From NCBI GenBank assembly GCA_034698045.1, contig JAQGAU010001081.1:1-21570 (forward strand): a stretch of 21,570 nt of DNA. The letters run 5' to 3'. This document shows positions 9,431-18,035 of the stretch, in pieces. Each line of letters begins with the position of its first letter. Position 1 is the first letter of the stretch. A program made the position numbers and the translations under genes. The notes under the pieces are model-generated. The model made no database searches, was not told where the DNA came from, and saw only the letters and a program-made list of their open reading frames with translations. This DNA comes from Paramacrobiotus richtersi (Eukaryota > Tardigrada > Eutardigrada > Parachela > Macrobiotidae).

Positions 9431-9926
9431 ACAGCACGGTAATTGGAGTAATATCGGTAATTGGAGTATGCGCGGCAACATTACCTGTCACCATTCCAGA
9501 CGGTGCAAAGAACGTTCCGCGGTGCAACGTTTTGCGGCGCATCAGAATAATATTAGAGTGGAAAATTAGAATGTGGAACAGTTTGGTGTGCTCACGCTGT
9601 AATACGGATACGGCCACGGCTACGGTTAATAGAAACTTATCTAATATTATCCATGTCCCGAAACCGGAACGAGCGAGCACACGTGTCTTTAGTTAAACGC
9701 ACCACTACTTTCAAAACAATGCACGTACAGTGTTTTCAATTTAGAATTTTGTGTACAGTTTTTCCATTTCTGTTACGAGTGCAGGGCAGAAAGCGACGAG
9801 CGGCGAATCAATCCTGAAAGAGACTTTCTTTTTTATATATTGCGCACTTGATTAGTAACTACAAGGATGATATTGAACAAACGCCTTAAAAAGATTCATT
9901 TTTTGCAGATTTCGGACAGAAAGGAA
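9431..9926. other. LINE 5' flank and LysM-1 upstream region
   Basis: The left part may include the LINE 5' UTR; its boundary is not visible. A near-direct repeat of CGGTAATTGGAGTA occurs at about 9436-9470. From about 9750 the DNA aligns loosely with the region upstream of the second LysM gene (CGGCGAATCAA-CCTGAAA and ATTTTT-CAG-ATTT blocks). TTTTTTGCAG ending at 9908 looks like a 3' splice site in the 5' UTR, and the paralogue has TTTTTCCAG at the same place. Confidence 0.5.
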
Positions 9927-10148
9927 ATGGCGATGAAACTCTTCTTGTTGCTGATTGGTCTGGCAGATCTTTCTGGCCAGCTGGAAGCCATATATGTGGC
10001 GCAGCTGAACAGTGGCGATTTGTGTTGGCTGTTTGCGCAGAACTATGGACTAAGCCTGAGTCAGCTAATGAACCTGAATCCGGGACTAAACTGCCATCCA
10101 CTCGAAACTGGACCTTACCATTCGTCAGGGGAGTTGCTGAACGGATGA
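9927..10148 (+). CDS. Secreted small LysM-like protein, copy 1
   Basis: 73 residues. The ATG at 9927 is chosen over an upstream in-frame ATG because the paralogue at 16086 begins at the same GGAAATGGCGAT context. A signal peptide (MAMKLFLLLIGLADL, cleavage near GQLEA) precedes one LysM-like module of about 45 residues: GDLCWLFAQNYGLSLSQL, then NLNPGLNC. LysM modules bind N-acetylglucosamine polymers (chitin, peptidoglycan), and the Cys in GDxCW plus the Cys after NPGL match the disulfide-type LysM seen in small secreted proteins. The last 16 residues differ wholly from the paralogue, so the 3' end may have shifted frame in one copy. The function is inferred from fold resemblance only. Confidence 0.65.
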   Translation: MAMKLFLLLIGLADLSGQLEAIYVAQLNSGDLCWLFAQNYGLSLSQLMNLNPGLNCHPLETGPYHSSGELLNG

Positions 10149-11258
10149 CAAACAGAATTGAAACAGTCTTCGGTTATAAGCACGAGCTTCGACATTGGCA
10201 CTAATGTTTCGCTCATGGTCGTCAATCGCGTGTGAAATAAGACTTCGCGCTGTGAAAAACGAGAGGAAGACCTTGAAATACAGTACATCATGTGCCCCAT
10301 TAAAAGTATAAAGCTGCATACGGAGGGGAGTTAGGATACTCGCAACATCAAAGTCGCCGAAAATAGACAGTATGTGTGGCAGTTAGTATTTCAGGATGAC
10401 AAAAAAATTGTATATTGGTGTGAAAGTTATTTGTTTACACGACAGTTACGGCACCCGAACTATATCAGAGTAGCGACTAGCTCTCACCAATGGCTTGATC
10501 TTTCAGTTTGCCCCCACTGAGCCTAATAAACTCGAACAAGCACCGCTTTGTATACGAGCACTGCTACAGAAGGACGTTCGTACCCCGGAAACCCTTGAAT
10601 TCGTCTTAACCGTAACGCACGGCAAGTTCGTTGAGATAGGCAGAAACGTGCCAAAGAACGCGTTGCAAACAGACGGAATTTGTCCAATTTCTGTATGTGT
10701 TTGTGTATATGTCAAATTTGCTGTGGGTTGTCCATGATACTGATACCGCTACAGTGAGGTACTGTTGATTGTAATAACTAAAAGAGCTGCATCATTTCGC
10801 GGCATTGTTTTTGGGTGATTCTGTTATTTGGGGGTGTGGCACTGTGATTCTATGAATGGTGATTACAGTGAGAGGTTTTAAATTTTTTCGATGATTCTCC
10901 TTACTGGTGCAATGGGCGAAAAATTTTCTTAAACGAGAAAAAAGTTCGCATGGACCACGACCGCAATCGACCATAAACATGTCCGTGACCGGCAGGTTTT
11001 GATTCAACCATTTGTCGGTTGCCGTGCTCGATAGCCTGTTTTCCTGCGCTTCGGTCTCCCAGTGTCCGCAACGAGCGAGTGCACTTCCTTAGTCTGTTTG
11101 GTCGACGGAGCACTAACACGCAAATGCAAGATAAGAGCAATGGTCGTTTTTAACTCATTCCAAATTTCCAAGTAAAAGCCATGAGTTTATACTGCTCATA
11201 TATTATATCATCCTGAATCATGAGTAGCGTAACAATAGGTTCATCAGCACAAGTGATT
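10149..11258. other. Downstream flank of LysM-1; no supported gene
   Basis: Positions 10318-10680 align in patches with 16595-16960 (CGGA-GGGAGTT, CGCAACAT-CAAAG, TTACACGACAGT, CTAGCTCTC-C-AATG, CTTTCAGTTT). This shows that the LysM duplication extends well past the stop codon. The 80-codon ORF at 10495-10737 spans a possible acceptor (TTTCAG at 10506) but is not conserved in frame with the other copy. Positions 11010-11097 resemble 1590-1672. Nothing else is recognised. Confidence 0.5.
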
Positions 11259-11340
11259 GCTTATCTTATCGGTGCGGGCATACATCTTGTGACAACAACG
11301 GCCGAGATTCGCGGTCTTATCTAGCTGCACCTTTATCGAT
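11259..11340 (+). promoter_or_regulatory. GATA-motif cluster upstream of the kinase gene
   Basis: CTTATCTTATC at 11260-11270 is two abutting GATAAG sites read on the minus strand. TCTTATCT at 11315-11322 is another full WGATAR, and TTTATCGAT at 11332-11340 a weaker one. Four sites in 80 bp, 240-325 bp before the kinase ATG, suggest a GATA-factor-controlled promoter, as seen in gut and immune genes of animals. This is motif evidence only. Confidence 0.35.
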
Positions 11341-11372
11341 TTTTGACAGCAACACGGAGAAAGGCATGTTGT

Positions 11373-11422
11373 AGATACATTACTGCGATTAACACTCAGA
11401 TACATTACTGCGATTAACACTC
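11373..11422 (+). repeat. Perfect 25-bp tandem duplication
   Basis: AGATACATTACTGCG followed by ATTAACACTC occurs twice without a mismatch at 11373-11397 and 11398-11422. It lies in the presumed promoter or 5' UTR of the kinase gene and looks recent. Confidence 0.95.
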
Positions 11423-11582
11423 ATCTTATTTCGTAGTATCGTACTGCAGCATGTGCCACGGTGTAAGAAACGGAGCCTCGCAGTAATAACTCCTTGCATT
11501 GGATTCATCCAGTACGTTGTTCCCGCACTTGCTTAGTTATGCTCGTTTGACTTTGCGAAACAGGAACCGATCAAGCCTTCAG

Positions 11583-14013
11583 ATGGCCCTGCTCAGTAGC
11601 GCGTCTAGACTCGTTTCTAGCGGGAAGCCAGGAAACTCCCAGTATTTCATCCCGCCTTCTCCTCAGTTTCGGCGACCCGACTTATACCATTACGGTACGG
11701 GGGAGCCATGGCCAATTCACCCGCCGAACGCAGGACGGGACTTGTTTTGGGCTTTCATCGACTATCTTTACACTTTTGTCATTCTTACACTACAGAACTA
11801 CAGGATTACAGGGCTTTTGTTGGTCTTTTTGTGGTGCTATGCGATATCATTTGCCCGTCCGATCATTAATTTTGCCGACCAACATTTGAGACGATGGTTA
11901 CTGTTGTTGTTGCTGTTTCTCTCGCCATCACTTGCCCTTCCGGTCCTTTTTGTCAACCAACGTTTGGGACGTTTGCTATTGTTTTGGTTATTGATGTTCC
12001 TTTGGTCATTCCTTGCCGTTCTGGTCCTGGAATATCGAGAGCTGCTCAAAAACTTCAACTCGGAGAGAAAGCTCCTGGGGATCGCATCATTTGGACCATC
12101 CAAACAGTACAAGACAGAAATCGTGAAACTACTTGCAGCTGGAGTGGAGCGCCGGGTTTACAAGCAAACCTTACTTAGCCGCTATTTTTCACCAGGATAT
12201 CATTTCAACAAAGGCGACGCAATAGCAGTAAAACTGGTGCATTTCAGCAATAGTGTGTTGGATCCAGTCATCCATAAAGTCAAGTGGCAAAAAGTTTGCG
12301 ACCGATATTCACTGCTGACTGAAATCAAGCATCACAACTTGGTGACGTTCTACCAGATCACGACCTCAAGTACACCGGAAGGCATGTCTACAGAGCTGCT
12401 GATGGAGTTCTGCGCAGGTATGTATCACAGCCTCGATGGATCGTTCTTCTTATTGTTAGTAATAAACATCCACTTCTCATTCGCATGTGCTAGACGTGAT
12501 ATAATGACACTTTGCAGATGGTAGTCTCAGTGATCTTATTCGGAAATGCAAGGTCACAGGCCGCTGGATATCAAAAAGGACTTTGCTTGACTATGCGCAG
12601 CAGATTGCCGAGGGACTGGAATACCTCCATGAGGAAGTCGGAATTATCCACACGGATCTAAAACCGGCCAATATACTGGTAAAACACAGAAGGGGTGATC
12701 TTTGCACGTTACTGATTGCAGACATAGACGATGCTATAAGTATGAATCGAAGTACAACTTGCTCCGAAGATTTTGATGGATGTCGCGGTACACGGCATTA
12801 TATGGCGCCCGAGATCTTGAAAGGATTCGATATTAATGCAGATGCATTTATTGGTCGTAAAAGCGACGTATGGAGTTTGGGTTGCGTATTTCTTGATATT
12901 GCTGACTGCTGCTGTGAATCTCAGCAAAGATGTCTGCAGAACAGCCGTGGTGAAACATTTCTTGTTACACAAGGTATTGAAGACCACGCGCTTGCATTCC
13001 GGATAATGAGCGGCTACCGGCCGTTAATAAACAAGTCAGTTGACGAGGACTTTTCTCAGGTCATAAGGAGTTGTCTGTGTGAGAATTATTTGGACAGATC
13101 GTCAGCAAAGGCTGTATTAGGAGATCTAATGGAAATTAAATGCGACTGGTATTCTGTGCAGGAGATATTTCAGTATCGTCAAGTTCTGGACCAGACAGTG
13201 TGGGACATAGTTTCAATGAGTATATTGAAACTGGCTTTCCATCTTTATCCTTGGATATGTTTGCTGTACTTCTGGCCACTTATAGACTTCAACGTATTCG
13301 TGCATCCACTTTATCGTCAGTTAACGGACACAATTTGGAACATGTTTCTTGGGATCGCATTCACGGTTGAGTTCGATAATGAGACAAGAGAAACACGCAA
13401 ACAATATTTCACATTAGATTCTCGGCAAGGTCTGCTACTACTTATGCACTTGTTCTGGATGATAATGTCCATGTTGCTGGGCTCAGTCGAAGAGGCTTTT
13501 GCTCCTGCGCTGCCCGTCGTTTCTTTCTGCGTTTCATCCAACCTATTATGGCTCTTCTATCCGAACTGGAACTACGGTTTGCTGGCTGCTTTCGTATTCT
13601 GCATGCTTGCGACACCAACGGTCAGCTATTTGTATGGTGACCCGGTGCTGGGTCATGCACGTTACTTTTCCCCTCGTCTGGAAGCGGTGCCGTTCCTTAG
13701 CTTATTCGTAAAGATAGCAGCGGGTTTGATTGAACGTTCTTTGACCGGTTACATCCAAACCGCCAGTCCAGGTTTTTTTCGATCATTTGTAAATATGGTA
13801 AAAAGGTTGTTGCCAGCAAAAGAGGCATTTTCTGCGGAAAAGCGATCTACGGAAGCTATTCCTATCACCGCAGTCACGCACTCGATCAGCGATAATCCAA
13901 ACGAATGTGATCTGTACGCTGAACGTGCTTTGCACGAGCTGGGTCTGGGCCGTCACGGCGAGGCGCGCAGGGCTGCGGAGAAAAACGCTTCTGTTAGACC
14001 TGGATTTATGTAG
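11583..14013 (+). CDS. Polytopic membrane protein with a central kinase domain (two exons)
   Basis: Exons 11583-12417 and 12518-14013 encode 776 residues. The frame is open from a TAA at 11487, and the first ATG is 11583. Order seen: Pro-rich N-terminus; four hydrophobic spans (about 54-70, 75-92, 104-124, 129-149); kinase domain (about 178-490); hydrophobic spans near 510-533, 581-600, 607-627 and 631-650, possibly one near 551-563; one TPR (about 742-775). Kinase marks: AVK (Lys217), Glu247 in helix C, hinge MEFCADGSL, HTDLKPAN (Asp325, Asn330), Asp347 in DID replacing DFG, APE (375-377), SDVWSLG (394-400). The Gly-rich loop is degenerate (LLAAGVERRVY). The catalytic Lys, Glu and both Asp remain, so activity is possible but altered. 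By fold it is a Ser/Thr kinase of unassigned group. The frame closes with TAG just after the first TPR; the next frame carries on the homology (see the pseudogene entry). The substrate and membrane are unknown. Confidence 0.85.
12418..12517 (+). other. Intron, phase 1, in the kinase gene
   Basis: The 100-bp intron has donor GTATGT at 12418 and acceptor TTTGCAG ending at 12517. Joining restores the kinase hinge (MEFCA-D-GSLSDLI) with codon G+AT. Both flanking frames are otherwise closed soon after the junction. Confidence 0.92.
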
Positions 14014-14464
14014 TACAGTCTGAGACGTTCGTGGAACGGAATGTACCCAAAGAAGCGTTACCTATTTGCCATCGAGGACTGCACTTGTTCCCGGAATACA
14101 ACTACTGCGCGATACCTACACGCAAGTTATCGGGATTCATTGCTCTCCGGCAAACAGATCAAGATGTTAAACGAGACCCCCAAAAGACCCCCCACCATTT
14201 GAACGGCAAAGACGATTGCGAAATCGGATTGATGTGTCAGCACCTTGTTTGCGCCCATTGCGGTTTTATGCCTGTAGGAATACGATACAAATGTATCATC
14301 TGTTTTGACTAGGACTTATGCGAGAGATGTAAGTTATGGTCCATATGGTGCAACATAAGGATGCTTTCGTCGCCCTGAGGATGAACAATGTAACGCCGAA
14401 TAAAAATGTTTGCGATCGTTGTCAAAATGAGCTGTACGTTACCACACTGAATTTTCATCCTTAA
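14014..14464 (+). pseudogene. Decayed tail of the kinase gene: second TPR and ZZ zinc finger
   Basis: Immediately after the TAG at 14011, the frame starting at 14013 continues TPR-like sequence (FVERNVPKEALPICHRG, then a Pro). It next reads HLVCAHCG at 14241, then IRYKCIICFD: the first CxxC and later CxxC of a ZZ-type zinc finger. A TAG at 14310 stands where ZZ domains usually have an aromatic residue before DLC. DLCERC follows, and the frame then shifts near 14331, so that the closing His pair (VHMVQH, His at 14342 and 14354) is in a third frame that runs to TAA at 14462. Two frame changes and one nonsense codon in 450 bp indicate decay, or assembly error. ZZ fingers bind proteins such as N-degrons, SUMO or histone tails. 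Confidence 0.75.
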
Positions 14465-14874
14465 ACGCTGAAACAGAAAGTCTGTTTAGGTTGCTTGGTT
14501 CATCTTTGGCTTCAACAGTCACAAGGTTTACTGTACTGGACAAGTACATGTATTACGTACAGGCTACTGTTTTTCCACTGTTTGTGCGATATGTATTAGT
14601 TGTATTTATTTTCGTAGCCAGACAAACCCCGTTGTAGGAGTTCATACCACAATCACAAACATCTCGAATATTGTGCCTATGCAGAGGTTTCTTGTTATTT
14701 GGACGCTGAATGAACTCGAACTATTAACCCACATGTATAAAACCGAGCACCTATCTACAGCATGCTATATATATAGTCAAAAAGTAGCAGGCTAGCAGCT
14801 GATGCTCAAACAGCCAGTCTAGCAGGGAAAGGAAGGGTCGTGCGGAAGTCGCTCAAGGGTCAGGATGCGGCTTA
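14465..14874. other. Intergenic stretch between convergent genes
   Basis: No gene is seen. It lies between the plus-strand kinase remnant and the 3' end of the minus-strand gene at 14875. TATAAAA at about 14737 and a TATATATATAG run near 14767 look like TATA boxes, but no plus-strand ORF follows them. Confidence 0.4.
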
Positions 14875-15345
14875 CTACAAAGCACAGGTGGTGGCAAGGC
14901 CAATAAAGGTGAGAGTGTTGTCGGTGTAACTGACGAGCTGTCCGTTGACGTCTATAGCAACGTCTTCGTAGAAGTAAACTTCCACATTCATCGTGCACGT
15001 CTTGTCGCGGAGTATGGTGCGGACGAAGGTGCTGGTCAAACAGGGCTCGGAGCTGCGGGCCGTCGAGGCGCCGCTACAGAAGTCGGGGGCCAGCTTGCTC
15101 GGCAGTGCTACCAACGAACATGTGTCCGACTCCGACGTATACAAAGACACCGTCGCCTGCCCTGCACCGATATCTGTGACGGTGGAGGTGTAGTAAGTGG
15201 ACAGCTGGCAGATGGCGACAAAGTGCCAGACGGTCGTCGACGTGCTCACGGTCACGTATGACGGTGTTGTCCACACCGGAGTGGTGGAGCAGGTGGCCGG
15301 TGCGGGCTTGATGTAGGTGCTCATGGCCGGGTAATACTGCCACAT
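14875..15345 (-). CDS. Thr/Ser-rich, Cys-containing protein, function unknown
   Basis: 156 residues from ATG at 15345 to TAG at 14875, GC-rich at third positions unlike its flanks, which argues for real coding sequence. Composition is Thr/Ser-rich with alternating hydrophobic strands and seven Cys, consistent with a secreted beta-rich domain, but no family is recognised and no signal peptide follows this ATG. The same frame is open on the 5' side of a TAG that directly precedes this ATG: from an ATG at 15483 it encodes 46 residues with a DDHDDDKD acidic patch and SCAYKYGG, and runs into the TAG. Either the gene starts at 15345, or 15346-15348 is a nonsense mutation in a longer gene, or an intron ends at CTAG. 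The purine-rich sequence before CTAG makes the intron option weak. It is convergent with the kinase gene. Confidence 0.5.
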   Translation of the reverse strand: MWQYYPAMSTYIKPAPATCSTTPVWTTPSYVTVSTSTTVWHFVAICQLSTYYTSTVTDIGAGQATVSLYTSESDTCSLVALPSKLAPDFCSGASTARSSEPCLTSTFVRTILRDKTCTMNVEVYFYEDVAIDVNGQLVSYTDNTLTFIGLATTCAL

Positions 15346-15532
15346 CTAGTTGTTTCCTCCGTACTTGTACGCGCAGCTCCGACCGTCCTTGTCATCGTCA
15401 TGGTCGTCACGTCGGTAGTCCATAGTCGGGGGTCTTATGCAGGTTGCGGGCCATGTACCGGTCGGAATCCGTGTAGCGCTCATTTTAGTCGCCTACAGCT
15501 TGGTACGAGTGCATGTTGGGACTGTACCGTTT

Positions 15533-15667
15533 TCAGACCAGCAGTGGCGACCGGCGATCTTACTGCCCGATTTCTCGGCCTTTTCTCTGCAACAAACGAG
15601 CGGAAAACCAGTCGGTCGGTAACTGAATATGCGAGCAGCAAAAAAAGATAGCTGTTTACTTTCTACA
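15533..15667 (+). repeat. Interspersed repeat, copy B
   Basis: This is the partner of copy A at 2702-2862 in the same orientation: a 39-base core with one mismatch, then AACAAACG, GGTAACTGAATATGC and TAGCTGTTT blocks. It lies about 50 bp upstream of the possible 5' ATG of the minus-strand gene. It lacks the AATAAA segment of copy A. Confidence 0.75.
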
Positions 15668-15705
15668 AGTAGGGACCGGTTTAGTTTTGATCGCATGCTG
15701 CCGCA

Positions 15706-15759
15706 TACATAAGCAAGATGCAGTTTTGTCCTTACATAAGCAAGAAGCAGTTTTGTCCT
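15706..15759 (+). repeat. 27-bp tandem duplication
   Basis: TACATAAGCAAGATGCAGTT followed by TTGTCCT occurs twice (15706-15732, 15733-15759) with one difference (GATGC against GAAGC). It sits between the interspersed repeat and the second LysM gene. Confidence 0.93.
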
Positions 15760-16085
15760 TTCCATTAGTCATGGTACCATCATGGTTTCCATCATGTTAA
15801 CAAATGCATCTGCGACTGGTAAGTAAAAGTTAACGTGACCGCTTGATGATTGGGGCCGCGTCCTTGTATGCTCTGTTTTCGACACAATTTATTTGTTTGC
15901 CGAAACCGGGAAGATTCACCATATCAGGAGTTAAATACCGTACCTTCCAAAATAACCCTTGTATTATCGATGTCGCCAGTTCCTGGGCTGTCTGTATTTG
16001 TTACAAGTGTAGTGTAGAACTGCGGCGAACGGCGAATCAACCCTGAAAACGGTTTTATTTTTCCAGATTTTTGAAAATAAAGGAA
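15760..16085. other. Upstream region of LysM-2
   Basis: No separate gene. From about 15930 it aligns in patches with the DNA upstream of LysM-1 (TGTTAC-AGTG, CGGCGAATCAA, CCTGAAA). TTTTTCCAG ending at 16066 is a likely 3' splice site in the 5' UTR, 20 bp before the ATG. Confidence 0.5.
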
Positions 16086-16307
16086 ATGGCGATCAAACTC
16101 TTCTTATTGCTAATTGGTCTGGCAGCTCTTTTCGGCCAGCTGGAAGCCGGACGTGTGCCGCAGCTGAACAGCGATGATTCGGGTTGGCTGTTGGCGCAGA
16201 ACTATGGACTCAGCCTGAGTCAGCTGATGAACCTAAATCCGGGACTTAAATGCCATCCTGTGGAAGCTGGACAACTTACCCAACGGATAAAATCCAGCTT
16301 TAAATGA
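16086..16307 (+). CDS. Secreted small LysM-like protein, copy 2
   Basis: 73 residues, the same length as copy 1 and nearly the same in the first 55. Signal peptide MAIKLFLLLIGLAALFGQLEA, then one LysM-like module (SGWLLAQNYGLSLSQL, NLNPGLKC). The first Cys of the GDxCW motif in copy 1 is Gly here, so the predicted disulfide cannot form and the remaining Cys is unpaired. The coding part is far more similar between copies than the flanks, which suggests selection on the protein. Copy 1 and copy 2 have unrelated last 15 residues. Carbohydrate binding is inferred from the module only. Confidence 0.65.
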   Translation: MAIKLFLLLIGLAALFGQLEAGRVPQLNSDDSGWLLAQNYGLSLSQLMNLNPGLKCHPVEAGQLTQRIKSSFK

Positions 16308-16594
16308 GCCACAAGTGTTCTTGTTTGTTTGTTTGTTTATTCAAGAGAAGATAAACCCGTGGCACTCGTAGTCTGGTCATCATGTTCTGTGCATATGGCT
16401 CATTTAATTATGGTCATTTATGTAGCACATTAAATCCGCTGTTAATGGGCAACCGGCAACCATAAAAGAATGCGCCATTTATAGCGCATTTTAGAAATGT
16501 CTCCATAAAATATGTCCCATTTAATGCTAATTAAATAGGTTTGTGTTCATGTTTCTGAGAAAATGAGTGGTTTTGCACGCGACACATCAAAATA
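16308..16594. other. Insertion-like segment after LysM-2
   Basis: This segment replaces a 170-bp spacer found after LysM-1. It opens with a GTTTGTTTGTTTATT run (about 16322-16340), the same kind of tail that ends the LINE on the minus strand, so it may be a 5'-truncated minus-strand LINE scrap; the following bases do not match the LINE above. It also holds a hairpin AATGCGC/GCGCATT (16469-16475 with 16484-16490, 8-nt loop). No gene. Confidence 0.4.
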
Positions 16595-16960
16595 CGGACG
16601 GGAGTTTTGGTACCCGCAACATTCAAAGAAGCAGAAAAGAGCAAGCTTGTGAACCAATTAAATTACTAATATTATTAATAGTACCATCATCCGGCGACAA
16701 AACGTGGGTATATTGCTGTGCAAACTATTTTCCTACTTACACGACAGTCACGACCTTTGCAACTGCAGCAAGCTAGCTCTCGCTAATGAATTGACCTTTC
16801 AGTTTTGCCCAACTCAGCTTACCGTGCCGACTCAACTCCACCAAAAATCTTTTAAACGAGTACTGTTAGATGAGGACTTGCTGGTGCCCGCGGAACAGTG
16901 GAAGTCTTTTTCGCGAACGGAAATTCGCTAAGATATGCAATAACATACCAAAAGACCCAC
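16595..16960 (+). repeat. Downstream part of the LysM segmental duplication
   Basis: This aligns in order with 10318-10680 in short conserved blocks separated by gaps. A 75-codon ORF at 16704-16931 and the frame in the other copy are not consistently conserved, so I treat both as noncoding or as decayed exons. Confidence 0.55.
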
Positions 16961-17779
16961 TGAAAATATATAACATTTTTTTTAGGTTTTCTGAATTGGC
17001 TACCCCCTCATAAGACTAGATTGCAGTAAATATATGGGCTGGAGCCGGCCGTCAGCTGAAAGGTCACCAGACCAGCCGCTGCAGTCGGCACACTTTAAAC
17101 CAGCAAAACTGTACCACATGATAATGATGCCGCTAAACTGCATAAACTGTGCCGACTCTGCCGAAGCGATTTTTGTTCAGTGCAGGTTATACGATCCGTA
17201 CGAGATCAAAGCCATTCGGCTTTGCATACAACATCTAATAAGTTCGACAATAAACATACCAGCGGTCGGTGACTCGGTGAGCTTCGGAACTTGTTACGGA
17301 TAACAGCGAGCTTGCTAAAGTGCTGATTGTGGATGAAGCACCTTCCATGAGCTAATGACCTTTGCGAAAGGTTGTTTTCTCTGGCCAATAAAAACAGATG
17401 TGGCAACACATCATATAATCAAATGGTGCGGCCTCGTTGCAGTGTATTGTTCAGTTTGTGCTGATTAATGTGGCCTGCTGATTTGGGAAGCGATGTGCGA
17501 TAACGAAGGAAAGATATACTGCGCAGTAAATGACTAGTTATCATCCTCTGTGACAGAGTTTCAATAGGTACGTCAAGAGATATCCTCCCAATATATATAG
17601 CCAAATTTTGAAACGGTTAGCCTTTATAGGCTCGAGAACCAATAGTCCGATTGGACTGCTTTAAGTTTCATTAGGAAGAGGGATCGAAGAAGGCTGCACA
17701 TCCGTTGGACGTCATTTAACTTTAATTGTTCAAACCACTTCAATTTATAAAAAAAGATAATGGAAACCACTTGAGCACG
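16961..17779. other. Unassigned stretch
   Basis: No gene is supported. An 89-codon ORF with a proper ATG (17034-17303) has no recognisable domain. I see no repeats of note. Confidence 0.35.
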
Positions 17780-18035
17780 ATGGGTGATTTTCGTGGGTCT
17801 GGGCTGTGTGTCAAGCGAATGGTATGGGTTTTGCAAAATGTGTGGGCTGACTGGTCTGATTCCATTGGGGTGCTCTTTTGCTGGAAATGGGGCTTACTGG
17901 TGTACTGGTGTTGGAATACCCCTCACTGGTGGACGTACGGGCCTACAGTACAGCTAGCTGGGTGCTGGCCTTCTGGGAGGTTATTTTTAGCCTTATCGCA
18001 AACTCGAGTGTGGACATCGTATAATAGCATCGGTT
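17780..18035 (+). pseudogene. Coding-like patch broken across frames, possible small membrane protein
   Basis: This island is richer in G and T on the plus strand than its surroundings. One frame is open and Trp-rich from ATG at 17780. A second reads VGLGCVSSEWYGFCK then NGAYWCTGVGIPLTGG. A third reads LLLEMGLTGVLVLEYPSL then STASWVLAFWEVIFSLIA. The last two resemble hydrophobic spans of four-span membrane proteins, so a frameshifted relic is possible. No family is assigned, and skewed composition alone could produce the pattern. Confidence 0.2.

Noticed and set aside
15493-15765. 90-codon minus-strand ORF
   Set aside because: It lies across the interspersed repeat and the 27-bp tandem duplication, which explain its repeated residues.
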